Part shown: positions 18,201-27,238 of the stretch, piece after piece
How positions within the stretch are numbered: the first letter of the stretch is position 1
Layout of the letters: each line of letters opens with the position of its first letter
Origin: Carpediemonas membranifera
Lineage: Eukaryota; Fornicata
Reading direction: 5' to 3'
Length of the DNA: 64,000 bases
Assembly: GCA_019828565.1 (NCBI GenBank)
Contig: JAHDYR010000062.1
Span: forward strand, 310,001-374,000
Notes under the pieces: generated by a model
What the model saw: only the letters and a program-made list of their open reading frames with translations
What the model was told of the DNA's origin: nothing
The model's database searches: none
Made by a program: the position numbers and the translations under genes

Positions 18201-19038
18201 CAGAGGCCCCTGTGTCATAAAGGAACGCCAACACTCTCCCCAGGATGCCCACCTCGCCAATGGGTCTGTTGTCGCGGTCCTCCGCGACCAAAGCATTAAG
18301 ATGAACGTACTTCTGCCCCTTTACTCCCTCACGCTCGTCACGCTTACGCTTCCAACACGTATCAGCAGTGTGACCCTTGCGCTGGCAGTACTCACAAGCA
18401 GTTTCCGACTTCTCCTTAGCCTTAGTCATCGTTGCGGAGGTCGCACTCTCTCGCTCCACACGCTGGTGCTCTCTGCGAGCCTTCTCTGCTTCCGTGGCCT
18501 GGATGAATGCCTCGGCGATCGTCTCGTCAAGCGTCTTCGCCTTCTTAGCATTCACTCGCTCCTTCAAGCGACCGTACCTGATGCCAGCAACAAAGGCATC
18601 GACGATGAGCTTCTCCGTGGGCCGAACCTTACAACAGTTACGAACTTGACGCTTATACGCCAGGGCATACGCGGCCATGTTGTCAATGAGGTTACCCTCA
18701 GAGCCGCACGACAAGTCCTTAAAGCGATCTAAAGCGTCCACCTCATCCAGAGGCTGCATCAGCTCGTCTACCATGGTGATAAAGGCCTCGTTGAGTTCAG
18801 AGGTATCGGCCGGCTCTTCATCCGGCGTTTCATTAGCGTACTCAAGGAACCCCTCAAGTTCAGGGATTCGGATCTTAAGAACCTCTAGGACCTGCGTTTC
18901 GATTAGGTCAAAGGCAACGATCGGATCGGCTTCACGGGCAGCATACTGCTCGTAGTCTTGACGGAAAGTATACCACGACTTGGTGGTGGCCTTTCGCAGG
19001 AACGGGGCGTTGTTGAGTTTTGTTTCAGGTAAATGCAT
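15202..19038 (-). CDS. E3 gag-pol polyprotein with chromodomain (about 1278 aa)
   Basis: The first ATG is at 19038 (MHLPETKLNN), 11 nt after the LTR; the open frame upstream is LTR sequence. Domains in order: a helical gag region; a CCHC knuckle CEYCQRKGHTADTC near residue 215; an aspartic protease with LYDTGASADF near 275; RT with AYVDDIVIFG; RNase H with TDASDYAVGAV; an integrase HHCC zinc region ending CPVCQ; a DDE core with VDTIGP, HSDGGSQY and GIVERVNAE; and a C-terminal chromodomain with VLWEGYLEEEATW. The frame is unbroken. Compared with E1 the gag is shorter, with a true CCHC knuckle instead of E1's CxC form. It probably integrates near marked chromatin. Confidence 0.93.
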   Translation of the reverse strand: MHLPETKLNNAPFLRKATTKSWYTFRQDYEQYAAREADPIVAFDLIETQVLEVLKIRIPELEGFLEYANETPDEEPADTSELNEAFITMVDELMQPLDEVDALDRFKDLSCGSEGNLIDNMAAYALAYKRQVRNCCKVRPTEKLIVDAFVAGIRYGRLKERVNAKKAKTLDETIAEAFIQATEAEKARREHQRVERESATSATMTKAKEKSETACEYCQRKGHTADTCWKRKRDEREGVKGQKYVHLNALVAEDRDNRPIGEVGILGRVLAFLYDTGASADFISQSLVKELGLVVEPDHAKVKLATGTIYNSPGIVKLSADFGVLPSTGRRTQAALNLRVLPGLKPTLVMGISTLSALGLITIVKPTMENSGEPHFAELDEDEVDETLFTLAEAEHELQIRSFPEETNTILSKYKDVLGDISQPADVPPFELVLTNQKVINIPPYHVSAEEREDMQRQTAQLEDLNVIEESTSNYNNPTVLVWKRDRTRRLCLDFRRLNDATEDFDHDLPIIDDLVARLEGKTLFAKLDLSKAFHQIPMTKSSRRLTAFTVGKRKYQYKRLAFGLKGAAAFCQKTLESVLGDALWTRCLAYVDDIVIFGENQREYLDNLDYVLRKLNSAKLKLNLSKSEFGLTEIEYLGWLVNGDGKRIAPDRLEGIDRLTSPRDVAGVRTLLGFTNYFSHMIPNYGNMMEPVLALTRAKEEFRWEKAQQDALVDIKATLSQNNMLSHPKRGCQLILQTDASDYAVGAVLLQIEDGEERPIAFYSKTLSDVQRRWSTYEKEGFGIYYAMIKAERFLVGRPFTVRTDHRNLLYIATSTNAKVTRWRMALERFDYSVVHVPGQANGAADALSRLCGATVEADDHATWISEVHGGIHGHLGARATVNKLISLGRRWRGMYKDAEEFVQSCPVCQVTRKTAKPVQHLCHRTAGRLPFDVVQVDTIGPIAESEGLRYVCVLIDTYSKLTMLVPTRSTDADAAAGAILAWVGHYGIPRVIHSDGGSQYRNKLIDALMERLGSQHHVGTPYRPGSQGIVERVNAEVKRHLETLMLDLQEFRWTRLLPLAQYIINSTSVARTGLSPLNLLYNQDVVVRPEEIMSNESKMPFEAFKRSLELQRVIQDQALQQQTPSEASHVALSNKPVLVTTTVGRRTKLAGPMWCQGPAESPNVYYVENLTTGVVAKVHAERLRHFESDATRAELTRLAAQRVDEYVVEAIDSHKFEDGVLHLHVLWEGYLEEEATWERFNADLDELRAFEEYLADKPSLRRKLRGQRKLASYRQR

Positions 19039-19040
19039 GC

Positions 19041-19049
19041 AGTAATTAC
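19041..19049 (-). promoter_or_regulatory. E3 putative primer-binding site, palindromic
   Basis: The nine bases after the 5' LTR read GTAATTACT on the minus strand. The first eight are a perfect palindrome, matching the GTGATCACT of E1 at 7 of 9 positions. It overlaps most of the 11-nt leader before the gag ATG. Confidence 0.5.
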
Positions 19050-19143
19050 TGTGGTACCCAAACAATTGAGAGAGTGAAATTTAGAAGCAGGTTTGAGATC
19101 ATTGACCAAATAAGACTGATCATTAAATGAGGTCGTCATGACA
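19050..19143 (-). repeat. E3 5' LTR (94 bp)
   Basis: Identical by eye to 14799-14892 and flanked on the outer side by ACTCC (19144-19148). The first bases of this LTR now provide the stop codon of the interrupted gene. Confidence 0.93.
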
Positions 19144-20211
19144 ACTCCTCGGTATCGGTCAGCTCGACCAACCAAGACGCGTCAGCGTGGCGCTCAAGAT
19201 CGTGCTCAGCAAGATAGTCGCGCACACAACGGACGAGACAGAGATCGGCGTTCAGCCAGACGATGCTGAGGCCTGAGTAACCCTCATACTGGAGTATGAG
19301 AGCGAAGGTCCCAGGTCCACGAGTCGTTTTCAGGAACTCATGGCGGACAACACACGTCACCGTGTAGTAACGGTCCGGGTCAGAGACCTGGAGAGGCTCC
19401 CAATGGATCTCGTCCCCGATGGCAGGCAGGTGACCATCGCGGCACAGCTCGTCGACCAGCATCGCCCAGAAAGCGATGGGTGCACCGATACCGCGGCTGA
19501 TGCCAAAGAGCGCTACCCTGAAGTTGTCCGGCGAAAAGACGAGGATCATGAGCCGGTTGAGGTAACCACGAGCCGTGGTATCAGATCCGACATTAGCAGC
19601 AGCGCGCACTGCGGCCACGAGCCCAGCTGAGTAACGCCCATTGCCAGTCAGGCTGATATCGCCACTCTGAAGGGCGGCCGACACGATGTCCCCGTCAGTG
19701 AGGGTCGGGCGCAGACGGATCTTAAGGTGAGACACCACGCCAGCGAGAGCGAACTGACAGAAAGCCACGAGGCCGAGTACCTGCCGACACTTCACTACAT
19801 CCATGTACACCGAAGCCTGATGAAGGTGTCCTTGCTCGATTGCGTCGAAGATGCGCTGAAGAGGCATCTCGACGGAGTTGGTGTAGCCGGCTAGGCGCCG
19901 AGTGACCTCCGCTCGTATGTCGCGAGGTAGCTGGTGGGATGCGGTTGTCGGGCGAGTGATCCCGCTCCGCGGCCTGCACACGGTGTCTGAATGAGTATTC
20001 TGTTGATATTGGTTACTTACAAGTTCCCGGTGGCCAAACGCTTGCGTTGCGTACGGGTCTGAGCACGAAGAGAACGACAGACGGCGGAATGAGCGGAAAC
20101 AAGAGGCTTAGTGAGTTCCTCGTCACCAATTTCGGCGATTTTAGCGCGAATAGTATCCAGAATTACTTCTACGGCGGCGTTGTCCGACATCAACTGAGTT
20201 GACGGCGACAT
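19136..20211 (-). CDS. Unknown gene interrupted at its 3' end by E3
   Basis: From the ATG at 20211 (MSPSTQLMSD), exon 1 is helical and basic and ends at 20021. An intron starts GTAAGTAACC at 20020. The long second exon (PRDIRAEVTRRLAG onward) predicts a globular, mixed-fold protein of about 270 residues. I recognise no family. The acceptor is unsettled: TCAG at 19987 gives a 34-nt intron but the wrong frame, whereas CAG at 19974 gives 47 nt and an in-frame join. E3 landed after the codons for TDTEE. The present end is LS-stop, with TGA coming from the LTR. On the far side of E3, 14780-14793 still carries the old last codons (SDDE-stop). Loss of a few acidic residues may not inactivate it. Confidence 0.55.
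19987..20020 (-). other. Probable intron of the interrupted gene
   Basis: Starts GTAAGTAACC and reaches TCATTCAG after 34 nt. Because this acceptor gives the wrong frame for the long second exon, the next CAG, at 19974 (47 nt), is a real alternative. Confidence 0.5.
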
Positions 20212-20277
20212 ATTCTGCACTTTTGGAACAATCGGTTTCAGGACGAAACCTAGAGCAGTAATAGGACGCCAAATCAA

Positions 20278-21407
20278 GCTAATTCATCTATTTACTAAGC
20301 GCTGTAGCCTATTAGCTCCATCGGAAGCCGATTGATGTTGTTAATGAAGTACGAGCGCGCCAGGAAAAATGAAAGGCCCAAAACTCGCCAACGAAGGCCT
20401 TTTGGAGCCTCTTAATGCCTTTTTCGGCGTCTGCGTAAGTTTCAGCGCAAATGGTACAGTACTTCTTCTTATTCTTCTAGACGCCGAGATCAACCCTCGA
20501 ATTACTTAGAAGCATGCGTAACACGTAATATTTTTCGAGACACGGCCATATGAGGCCGTGGAGGGGCAGGGATAAGCCTCTATGAATACGGGCGAACCCT
20601 AGCCGTCCGTTTGACTGTCATTGACGTCGGTAAGTTCGGACCCTATATGCGGTTCATGAGGGCGGCGAAGCCCTGGTAAGACCATCTTAACACGTAACAT
20701 AGCAATTGCTTACACAGTGGATCCACGTTATCATATACAGCTGTCGGGTTTTATTCCCATGTCACCGTTGGTGATACCATAATTCCGTATCGGAAGACCG
20801 CGGGTCGGGCGTTGCCCACTCCACTGCCAATGGAGTAGACCGTTGCATAGCTTGGGTGGCACCAAACTATAACACGGATGACCCTAGGCCAACCTAACCC
20901 CCGTAACTCGTTGAGTGTCATGCCTATTACCCAGGCATGGAGGGGCAGTGTGGTGGTCATAGACCACACTAATCATTTATACAGTTTAAGCCATTTATTG
21001 GCACAAGGGTTTTCTCTTCTTCTTTCCCTATAAAAGCATTCTCCGCATTAGCGAGGCACACCAGAGCCTGCCTGGCGAGACAGAGGCAGGTAGTCTGGAG
21101 CTGACAGGCTGCTTATCAGCGGTAGGGTCGGCCTGGCCGAGCACGCGATGCCCCGCCAGCGACATTGGTCGCGCCAGCGTCACTGACTAGTCATGCCGTG
21201 GTGGTCCGCAGGGCTTGGACCCGGCATGGAGGGGTAGTGATGTGATCAAGTCAATAATAGTCAAGTCAACGGAGGTTGATTAGTTCATTTAAACAGTTCT
21301 CTTCTAGGGACAACAAGACAGGTTGCAGCAGTTCCCATAAAGTACGATAATTACGTCAATGCATGTAAATGCTGCTTTGAAGGATTTCAAAGCAGCCGTT
21401 TGAAGAA
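20278..21407. other. Non-coding 1.1-kb stretch rich in hairpins
   Basis: No frame here looks coding. Apart from the three hairpin-motif copies listed separately, it holds many short inverted repeats, for example AGTGTGGT...ACCACACT at 20947-20970, TCACC-GT-TGGTGA near 20763, and a GGGC-GGCGAA-GCCC loop near 20660. The density of stems is unusual for the window and suggests a structured RNA or a dead mobile element. Confidence 0.4.
20541..21239 (+). repeat. Three hairpins, each followed by a GAGGGGYAG motif
   Basis: Copy A: CACGGCC...GGCCGTG (20541-20560), then GAGGGGCAGGG. Copy B: CATGCCT...AGGCATG (20919-20939), then GAGGGGCAGTG. Copy C: CATGCCG...CGGCATG (21192-21228) with a nested GGTCC...GGACC stem, then GAGGGGTAGTG. 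Stem sequences differ while pairing and the trailing motif are kept, which is the pattern expected of a conserved RNA or DNA structure. Spacings are about 380 and 290 bp. Confidence 0.55.
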
Positions 21408-22222
21408 ATGGAGAGTTATACGCCCGCTATGAAGGCCATAATCGAGGAGCTAAGTGATGGCGACGACATTGCCGCCATCAATCGCGTTTTCCGACACGTC
21501 ATTCGTAAGCGTGCTCGTCGACGCGTTGAATCTGCCGCCAACTCCAACGACGCGTCCCATCATCCCTCCATTGATGCTTCCACCACCGCTCCAGGCTCGA
21601 CTGCCAACGATCTGGAGCCACAGCCCGATTCCTGCTATGTTCCGGCAACCGTCGTCGGAGATTCGCGGAATGCCGTAGGGCTTACAATGGCAAGACGAGC
21701 CAGTAAGGTGACTGCGCCAATACAGCGACCATCGAGCTCGTCAAGGCAGTCTCAGCCTGGCACGCCCCCGGCGGAGACAACACAGGCATCCGTCAGACCC
21801 TGGCAGATGCCCTTCGCGACCCTGGAACATCTCTGAAACGGACAAACCTGGCCGTATTCGTGGCGCTAATACAAACTGCGACAATGCCCTCGCCGATCTC
21901 CCCCCAAAGAAAGAAACTCTGCCCCGCCCTACAAGGGAACTACACCTTCGACACCTTCTTCTCGACCCCCGCCATGCTTGTACGGTATGTCTGCCTCATT
22001 GAGCGTGAAAAGACTCGCCTGACTGCAGCTGGCCAAATGATCACCAACGCAGTGAATAACCTGCGCAGAGAGCTCCTGGGTGCATCCATCTGGCGTGAGG
22101 CATATCACATTTATAAACAAAAACATGCACCTACTCATCTCGTCCCTTCTTCAGCGCGGCCTTCAATCCATGAAGATACGACCGCACCTTCTTGTCATCT
22201 GGCAGCGTGCTGTATCTCCTGA
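21408..22222 (+). CDS. Unknown protein, probably with one very short intron
   Basis: From the ATG at 21408 (MESYTPAMKA) the frame gives a helical start, a basic RKRARRR patch and a long Ser/Thr/Pro-rich linker. Beyond about 21726 the coding-like frame is a different one (ELVKAVSAWHAPGGDN... to KQKHAPTH). Removing 21703-21725 (GTAAGG...ATACAG, 23 nt) joins the two in frame. Longer acceptors at 21749 and 21755 also keep frame. The C-terminal part is helical and charged. The last 92 bp overlap the 3' end of the convergent Munc13-like gene, and the final 30 residues look like shadow sequence, so this gene's true 3' end may have been lost. No family recognised; the layout recalls the interrupted gene at 19136. 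Confidence 0.45.
21703..21725 (+). other. Candidate 23-nt intron
   Basis: Starts GTAAGGTGAC and ends CCAATACAG. The length fits the required frame change (2 mod 3). It would be shorter than the window's other introns (28-34 nt). Confidence 0.4.
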
Positions 22223-25200
22223 AATTGAGTATGCGCGCCCGTATCGACGTCATGGTCACCTGACTGATGTCGGCGTAAACGTCCAACGTCTCCCAGCCAT
22301 TGTCCGCGAGGAGGGCGGGCACAAGATTCTCCTGAAGCTTCGAGCTCGGCAAGGCGTGCAGACGGACCACAGTACGGAGTTTCTCAGTCGCGGCAACAAC
22401 GCTTTCCTTGGCGAAAACCTTGAGAAACATCCCCTCAATCTGCTGAACATCTTGGGCGATCGACTTGGCGTCTGGTGCGGTAATGACTCGGGTTCGCGGC
22501 CCAGAGTCGAGCAGGATAACGCACATGGCAGCACACAGCCGAGCAAGAACAGCTTCCCCGAACCGGTCGGCCAGGGCAGCAGAGCAGAGCACGTCATCGG
22601 CCGCTTCGAGGACGGCAAGGCTGTGGTGAACGATGATCGCGGCAGTCATCTTGCCCTCGGGCACAGAGGGGTTGTACATCGCAATGAGGTCGGGTCGGAG
22701 ATGGTAAAGGACAAGGCGGCCGGCAGAGGCTTCGATGGCTGCGTCAATCGCGTGTGAAGTCTCGGTGACCGCCTTGGATATGAAAGTAAGGGCTAGAGAC
22801 ACGCGGGGTCGCCCCTCTTCGACGAATGCACGCGATACATCTTCAGCGAGTGCATGCATGGGGTCGACAGTCTGTGGTTCCTCCTTTCTTACCTTACGGC
22901 CCCTAAGTTTCGCCCTCTTCCCCTTTTCGACCTCGGGGTCTTGGGGCTGGGTGGGCATGATCGCCTTGACCTCTGGCGGTGTCGCAGGTGAGTTATGGAT
23001 CGAATCAAATCTCGCCCTGATACGCTCCTCGAGCTTTCCCAGGCTGTGCTTGTAAACGATCAACGAGTTAACGTTGTGTAGGTACGACCGGATGTCATTG
23101 ATCGCCACCGTACTCTCAAACGGCGTGGCATCCACCACAACGCCCTTGCCCCTCGCCAGGTTGGGCGGGGTGACCCCGTCGGGCGTGCCCAAAGAGAAAT
23201 CGGTCCACAGAGGCGACATCTTGGGCACAGGCCGGTCTGGGAAGGCGGATGACAGGGCGTTGAGGAAGGTGCGGGTGACATTCATGACGAGTCTGCCGAG
23301 TTGGTTGAGGAGGTGCTCGGCAAACTGTGACGGGTTCTCGTCATAGAGGACCTCGTCCACAGCTGAACTGATTAGCTCATAAATCTCGTTCACCGCACTA
23401 TTCACGGTAAAAGATTCGGCCACATCCTCGATCTTGCAAGTGGTCGTGACGGGTGTCTGTGTCTCAATAGCCTTCTTGATGTAGGGACCAACCTTTTCTT
23501 CCATCTGTGACATCCAACTCGAATATGCTGAGGATAGCGTCGCCGTGACCGATGGGAGAGTGTTGTCAGGCATGCGGCCCTGCAACACGTGTACTAGACC
23601 GTCAAGTTTGGTCCCAATCATTCTCGCGTGTGGAAGGGAAACGGTCGTCATCGTCCAGTCAGATATTGTCTTGGAGATCCGACTAATCACGCGATCCGAG
23701 TGCGATGTGAGTATGCGCGCAGTCACCCCAGGCAACACGCCCTCCAGTCTGGGGAGGAACATGTCGAGGTCCAGCTTGAGCTCCTGGGTCAGGTCGGTGC
23801 AGAGCGCCGCGAGCTCCTTGGCCTTGATGCCGCGGTTCCACTGGTCGAGGGCATCTCTACGCTCGCGGGCGGTTCGCTGGCCTCCGCCAACTTTGGTTCG
23901 GAAGTCGGGCGGGGGAGAGTTGTCGACGACTCGACCAGCAATCGACTCGAATAGTGTCAGATGGCCCTTGACAACAGCATCCATGGTTGAATCCCGGGCT
24001 GATTCGAGTAAATCTACGCTAAATTCGTCATGCGAGGCCCAAAGTCCTGATTGTGTGGACACGTAGCTGTCAATGAAGTCGCGCATGACCAAAAGCTCGG
24101 TGTGACGACACGCGATATCCGGCAAAATGTGGATTCCGGCAATAGCGAGTCCGGCAGTGCATCGGGGGCGGGTAAAGATTGTCTCAATCACCGAGATTGA
24201 CTTGGATATGACCAACTTGACCCATTTCAGAGTGTAGTCTGACATAGCCTGAGGCTCAGACACTTCTTGGGCGATCACGGCCTGGAAGAGCTCGGTCGCG
24301 TCGGCGGGGGCCTCGAGGGCGACATGAAGGGCAGACAGCAGAGCAAAGAACTGGGCTGCGGCATCACAGCCCGAGAACAACCGAGTCGCAAGCGTCGACT
24401 GAATCTCCTTGAACTCGTCATTTTGTATCTCGAGATCAGATGTAAGCAAAGCTTTGTACAGAGGCACAATGACATCCACGGCGACACCAGCAGGTATAGG
24501 CAGCAGCTTGGACGGCGGGGCGGGCGGCGAGGGGTCCGACGCCATGGCCACGAGCACGTCGCCAGCCGCAGTTATGAGAGGCGCGAGAGACACCGTGAAC
24601 CGCGGTATGAGCGCGCTTGCCTGAGCCACAGCCTGGCCGTGGTCGAGTGGCGGGTTGAGTACGGGCAGGAGCAGGGTGGAGACGACTGAGAGGTGGGGGA
24701 CGAGTGGTTCGAGCAGTATTGGGTCCGACTGGCAGTGTTCGGTCAGCCCGGCGACAAGGAGGGCGATCTGGCGCTGGATGCATGAGATGAGACCGGCTGG
24801 GTCGGAGGAGGTGATCTGGGTTATGTCGCCGCATGGTATGTCGCCTGTGTGCACGGCAAAGGGCGAGTGACGCAGTTTTAGGTCAAGTTTCGTGCCAGAG
24901 AGCGCCTGGTAGAGGCCAACAAGAGTGCGGAACGGCTGGGCGAGTGACATGACAGGCAAGGGTGGGCATAGCGACAGGAGCTCCGCGCTCTGCATGTGCT
25001 TTGCAGTTCCAAGCCCGAGGGCTACACGGAGTCGGGTCATGAGGATGTCGGGCTGCACAGCCTCGGGATCCCGCGCCTTTCTGACCGGGAGGTTGGCTGG
25101 GCGTGTGATGTAGGTCCCCAGAATGACTTCCCAAGCCAGGACCTTAGCCTGCTCGTCGCCGGAGTCTGGGTCCGTTTTGACGACAGGCATGAGCTCAGCT

Positions 25201-25478
25201 AGCTCAGGGAGGTCTGGGGGCGGAGGCAGGGGCTTCTTGGGCGGCGGTGGGGCGGAGGAGAGAGACAGGTCGACCATATCCATCGTGGGGACGCCGTCGA
25301 CGGCGTTGGGGTCGTTCGATGGGAACTCCATGGTGTCTGCAAGGGCGCTGATCCTATCGAAAAGAGCCTTGCCATACTTGCTGTACCGTTTCATCACGCC
25401 ATAGTCCGATGTGTAGTTCTTGAAGGCTCCGTCCTCCAGGATGGTAGTTAGCTTCTTATAGACCTCTGATAGGTCCAT
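22131..25478 (-). CDS. Munc13-homology (MUN/DUF810-like) protein, 1115 aa
   Basis: Proteins of this helical type prime or tether vesicles for fusion at membranes. Apart from a proline-rich patch near residues 75-90, the sequence is almost all amphipathic helix, without membrane segments or C2 domains. Near the C-terminus, MCVILLDSGPRTRVITAPDAKSIAQDVQQIEGMF (quoted in two parts: MCVILLDSGPRTRV and DAKSIAQDVQQIEGMF) matches the LLDGGPSR...DA..LEEDL..LKEFF signature known from plant DUF810/PATROL1 and Munc13 MHD2 regions. A basic RGRKVRKEE stretch sits near residue 865. The start at 25478 is the only ATG near the upstream edge. The alternative is another CATCHR-type tether. Transcription would run from the long gene-free region to its right. 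Confidence 0.5.
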   Translation of the reverse strand: MDLSEVYKKLTTILEDGAFKNYTSDYGVMKRYSKYGKALFDRISALADTMEFPSNDPNAVDGVPTMDMVDLSLSSAPPPPKKPLPPPPDLPELAELMPVVKTDPDSGDEQAKVLAWEVILGTYITRPANLPVRKARDPEAVQPDILMTRLRVALGLGTAKHMQSAELLSLCPPLPVMSLAQPFRTLVGLYQALSGTKLDLKLRHSPFAVHTGDIPCGDITQITSSDPAGLISCIQRQIALLVAGLTEHCQSDPILLEPLVPHLSVVSTLLLPVLNPPLDHGQAVAQASALIPRFTVSLAPLITAAGDVLVAMASDPSPPAPPSKLLPIPAGVAVDVIVPLYKALLTSDLEIQNDEFKEIQSTLATRLFSGCDAAAQFFALLSALHVALEAPADATELFQAVIAQEVSEPQAMSDYTLKWVKLVISKSISVIETIFTRPRCTAGLAIAGIHILPDIACRHTELLVMRDFIDSYVSTQSGLWASHDEFSVDLLESARDSTMDAVVKGHLTLFESIAGRVVDNSPPPDFRTKVGGGQRTARERRDALDQWNRGIKAKELAALCTDLTQELKLDLDMFLPRLEGVLPGVTARILTSHSDRVISRISKTISDWTMTTVSLPHARMIGTKLDGLVHVLQGRMPDNTLPSVTATLSSAYSSWMSQMEEKVGPYIKKAIETQTPVTTTCKIEDVAESFTVNSAVNEIYELISSAVDEVLYDENPSQFAEHLLNQLGRLVMNVTRTFLNALSSAFPDRPVPKMSPLWTDFSLGTPDGVTPPNLARGKGVVVDATPFESTVAINDIRSYLHNVNSLIVYKHSLGKLEERIRARFDSIHNSPATPPEVKAIMPTQPQDPEVEKGKRAKLRGRKVRKEEPQTVDPMHALAEDVSRAFVEEGRPRVSLALTFISKAVTETSHAIDAAIEASAGRLVLYHLRPDLIAMYNPSVPEGKMTAAIIVHHSLAVLEAADDVLCSAALADRFGEAVLARLCAAMCVILLDSGPRTRVITAPDAKSIAQDVQQIEGMFLKVFAKESVVAATEKLRTVVRLHALPSSKLQENLVPALLADNGWETLDVYADISQVTMTSIRARILNFRRYSTLPDDKKVRSYLHGLKAALKKGRDE

Positions 25479-27238
25479 TGTTTTGATCCTGTGTAACCTT
25501 GTATGTTCTAAACGAGCCTATCGAGATCCATTGGGATGTTTGAATCTTGTGTTGCTGGATTGCGTTTCACCTCGACCCATCGAAAGTCGAGATGAGCAGC
25601 GGCTGAGAGCCTTGATAACAACGTGTAAGTCAGTGGAACCGCATTATTTCTTGCCGATTTGTTCCCCTCATCTCATTCGACAAGAATAGCTCCAGGTTGT
25701 CATGATGTTGTCCTGAATGTCAGTTTTATATATATATAAAAATAAGCAGCTTGACGGCCCATATCAGGGCGTCAGTCGCGGGGTTCCATGCGCAAGGGCG
25801 TATTCCCCGAGCGGAGTGGTGTTCATGGCGAGCACAACGAGTTCATAACTGATTCTCCTCTTATCCAAGCGATGCTTGAGTGACCAATAGGCGCACAGAT
25901 GATAGTTGGTGTTCAGTAGCTGATGTTTGTTAGTTTAGATTGGCCTGGAAACACGGCTCCACACAGACAAGACTGGACAGACACTGAGTAAGAAAGAAGA
26001 GAGAGTTGCGCGTAAGCATGGTATAGTTGTATCCACATAGAATGTCATAAACACGGACCATAACATCATCACTCGCGCAAATGAGACAAACCCTCATCAC
26101 CAGACACAGTGACTCCGATTCGACTGTGGCACGAGGTTCCGGAGATTGACAAAAGTGGTTGAAACTGAGACAAGACAACAGGGTGCAGAGTAGGCCACCC
26201 TGGTGTGTGAATTATGTGATACCATGATTCCAGCATCAATCCTCTGACAAACATGCTCGACCAAACAGTCTGCAGAAGTCAACTGCGTGTGCTGGGTCAT
26301 GTCATTGTTCGCTGGACGTCTGCTGAATTCGTCCAGACAGAATCTGGGACCAAGTCGCCTTCGAAAAACTGCTTGCCTGCTTCGGTGCCGAGCACCACAT
26401 CTCGACCCCCACGAGGCAACGAACGTAGCCGAGCGCCATATCAGATAGTCCAACAGTCAACAAGCCATGACTCAAGCTGAATACACCTTCCGCCACTGGT
26501 CACAGGACCTCCCAGATCGCCGGCCATCCTCCGAATCCTGAAGAGCGAGGCAGAGGTCGATGACGACTTTTCTCTCCGCCTGAGTATGCCAGTCGAAAGA
26601 CGGGCTTGCTCTGGCGATGTCATCAGTCCTGTGGACTCCCGCGTTCTTCGCGGCCACGAGACAACTGGCAGGGCTGGGGGTCATACGCTCTACTGACAGT
26701 GACGGGTGCCATTAAGTGTCTCTCGCCTCAGCTCAACACGCCGTCGAACTGGCCTAGTGGCTTGGACGATGTGAAGGCTCTTGACGCCGACCACACACAG
26801 AAGAACTTGACTTGCCTCGTTGAGGAAATAATAGTCACCAAGCTCTCCGTAGGTGCCGCCGTCTCCCCTAACGTCGTTCGGTCGTTCATGATGGTCGACC
26901 CGACCTCTCTCGGGCGCTCGCGACGCAGCACATGCAGCAGCAGTGGATTTGGGCCTCCCACTAAGTATTCAATCTTGATGTATGGTGGAGCATTCTAGCT
27001 CGTGTAGAGCGCGATCAACGCTTGTTGGCAATTCCGACGACTCGTCGACAACTCACAGGACGGAGCGACGGAGGACCCCGACGAACTCCACAGCCCCCAC
27101 CTGCTTCGCTAAGCTCAGGCTCGTGAAGCTCGGCTGCGCCTCGCCGCTCGCTAGACAGTTATCCATTGACCCGTAAAAGTTTGCACCCCAGACCACATCA
27201 CTCCAGTCTTGCAATAATCCGTTTACACATCAATCCAG
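25479..27238. other. Gene-free 1.76-kb stretch
   Basis: This is the upstream region of the Munc13-like gene and the downstream flank of exportin-2. It has a TATATATATATAAAAA tract near 25730. No frame here has codon use or composition like the neighbours, and no RNA gene was recognised. A decayed gene cannot be excluded. Confidence 0.4.

Larger units (their letters stand above)
14799..19143 (-). mobile_element. E3: complete chromodomain Ty3/gypsy LTR retrotransposon
   Basis: Identical 94-bp direct repeats at 14799-14892 and 19050-19143, read on the minus strand, start TGTCATGACG and end TACCACA. ACTCC flanks both outer sides (14794-14798 and 19144-19148), a 5-bp target duplication. Inside is one intact polyprotein. 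Insertion was five codons before the stop of the unknown gene at 19136-20211. The start TGTCAT and the end CACA are shared with E1, as is the palindromic site after the 5' LTR, so the two belong to one lineage. It is recent by LTR identity. Confidence 0.95.

Noticed and set aside
19722-19979. Alternative frame (85 codons) as the true second exon after the 34-nt intron
   Set aside because: Its product is Arg/Ser/His-rich low complexity, whereas the other frame gives a long globular protein to the E3 junction.
20278-21407. HDV-like or hammerhead ribozyme in the hairpin-rich region
   Set aside because: I looked for the hammerhead core (CTGATGA...GAAA) and a nested HDV-like pairing and did not find a convincing match by eye.
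25479-27238. tRNA or other RNA gene in the long intergenic stretches
   Set aside because: No A/B box pair or cloverleaf with a GGTTCRANNCC arm was found here or in the other gene-free regions.
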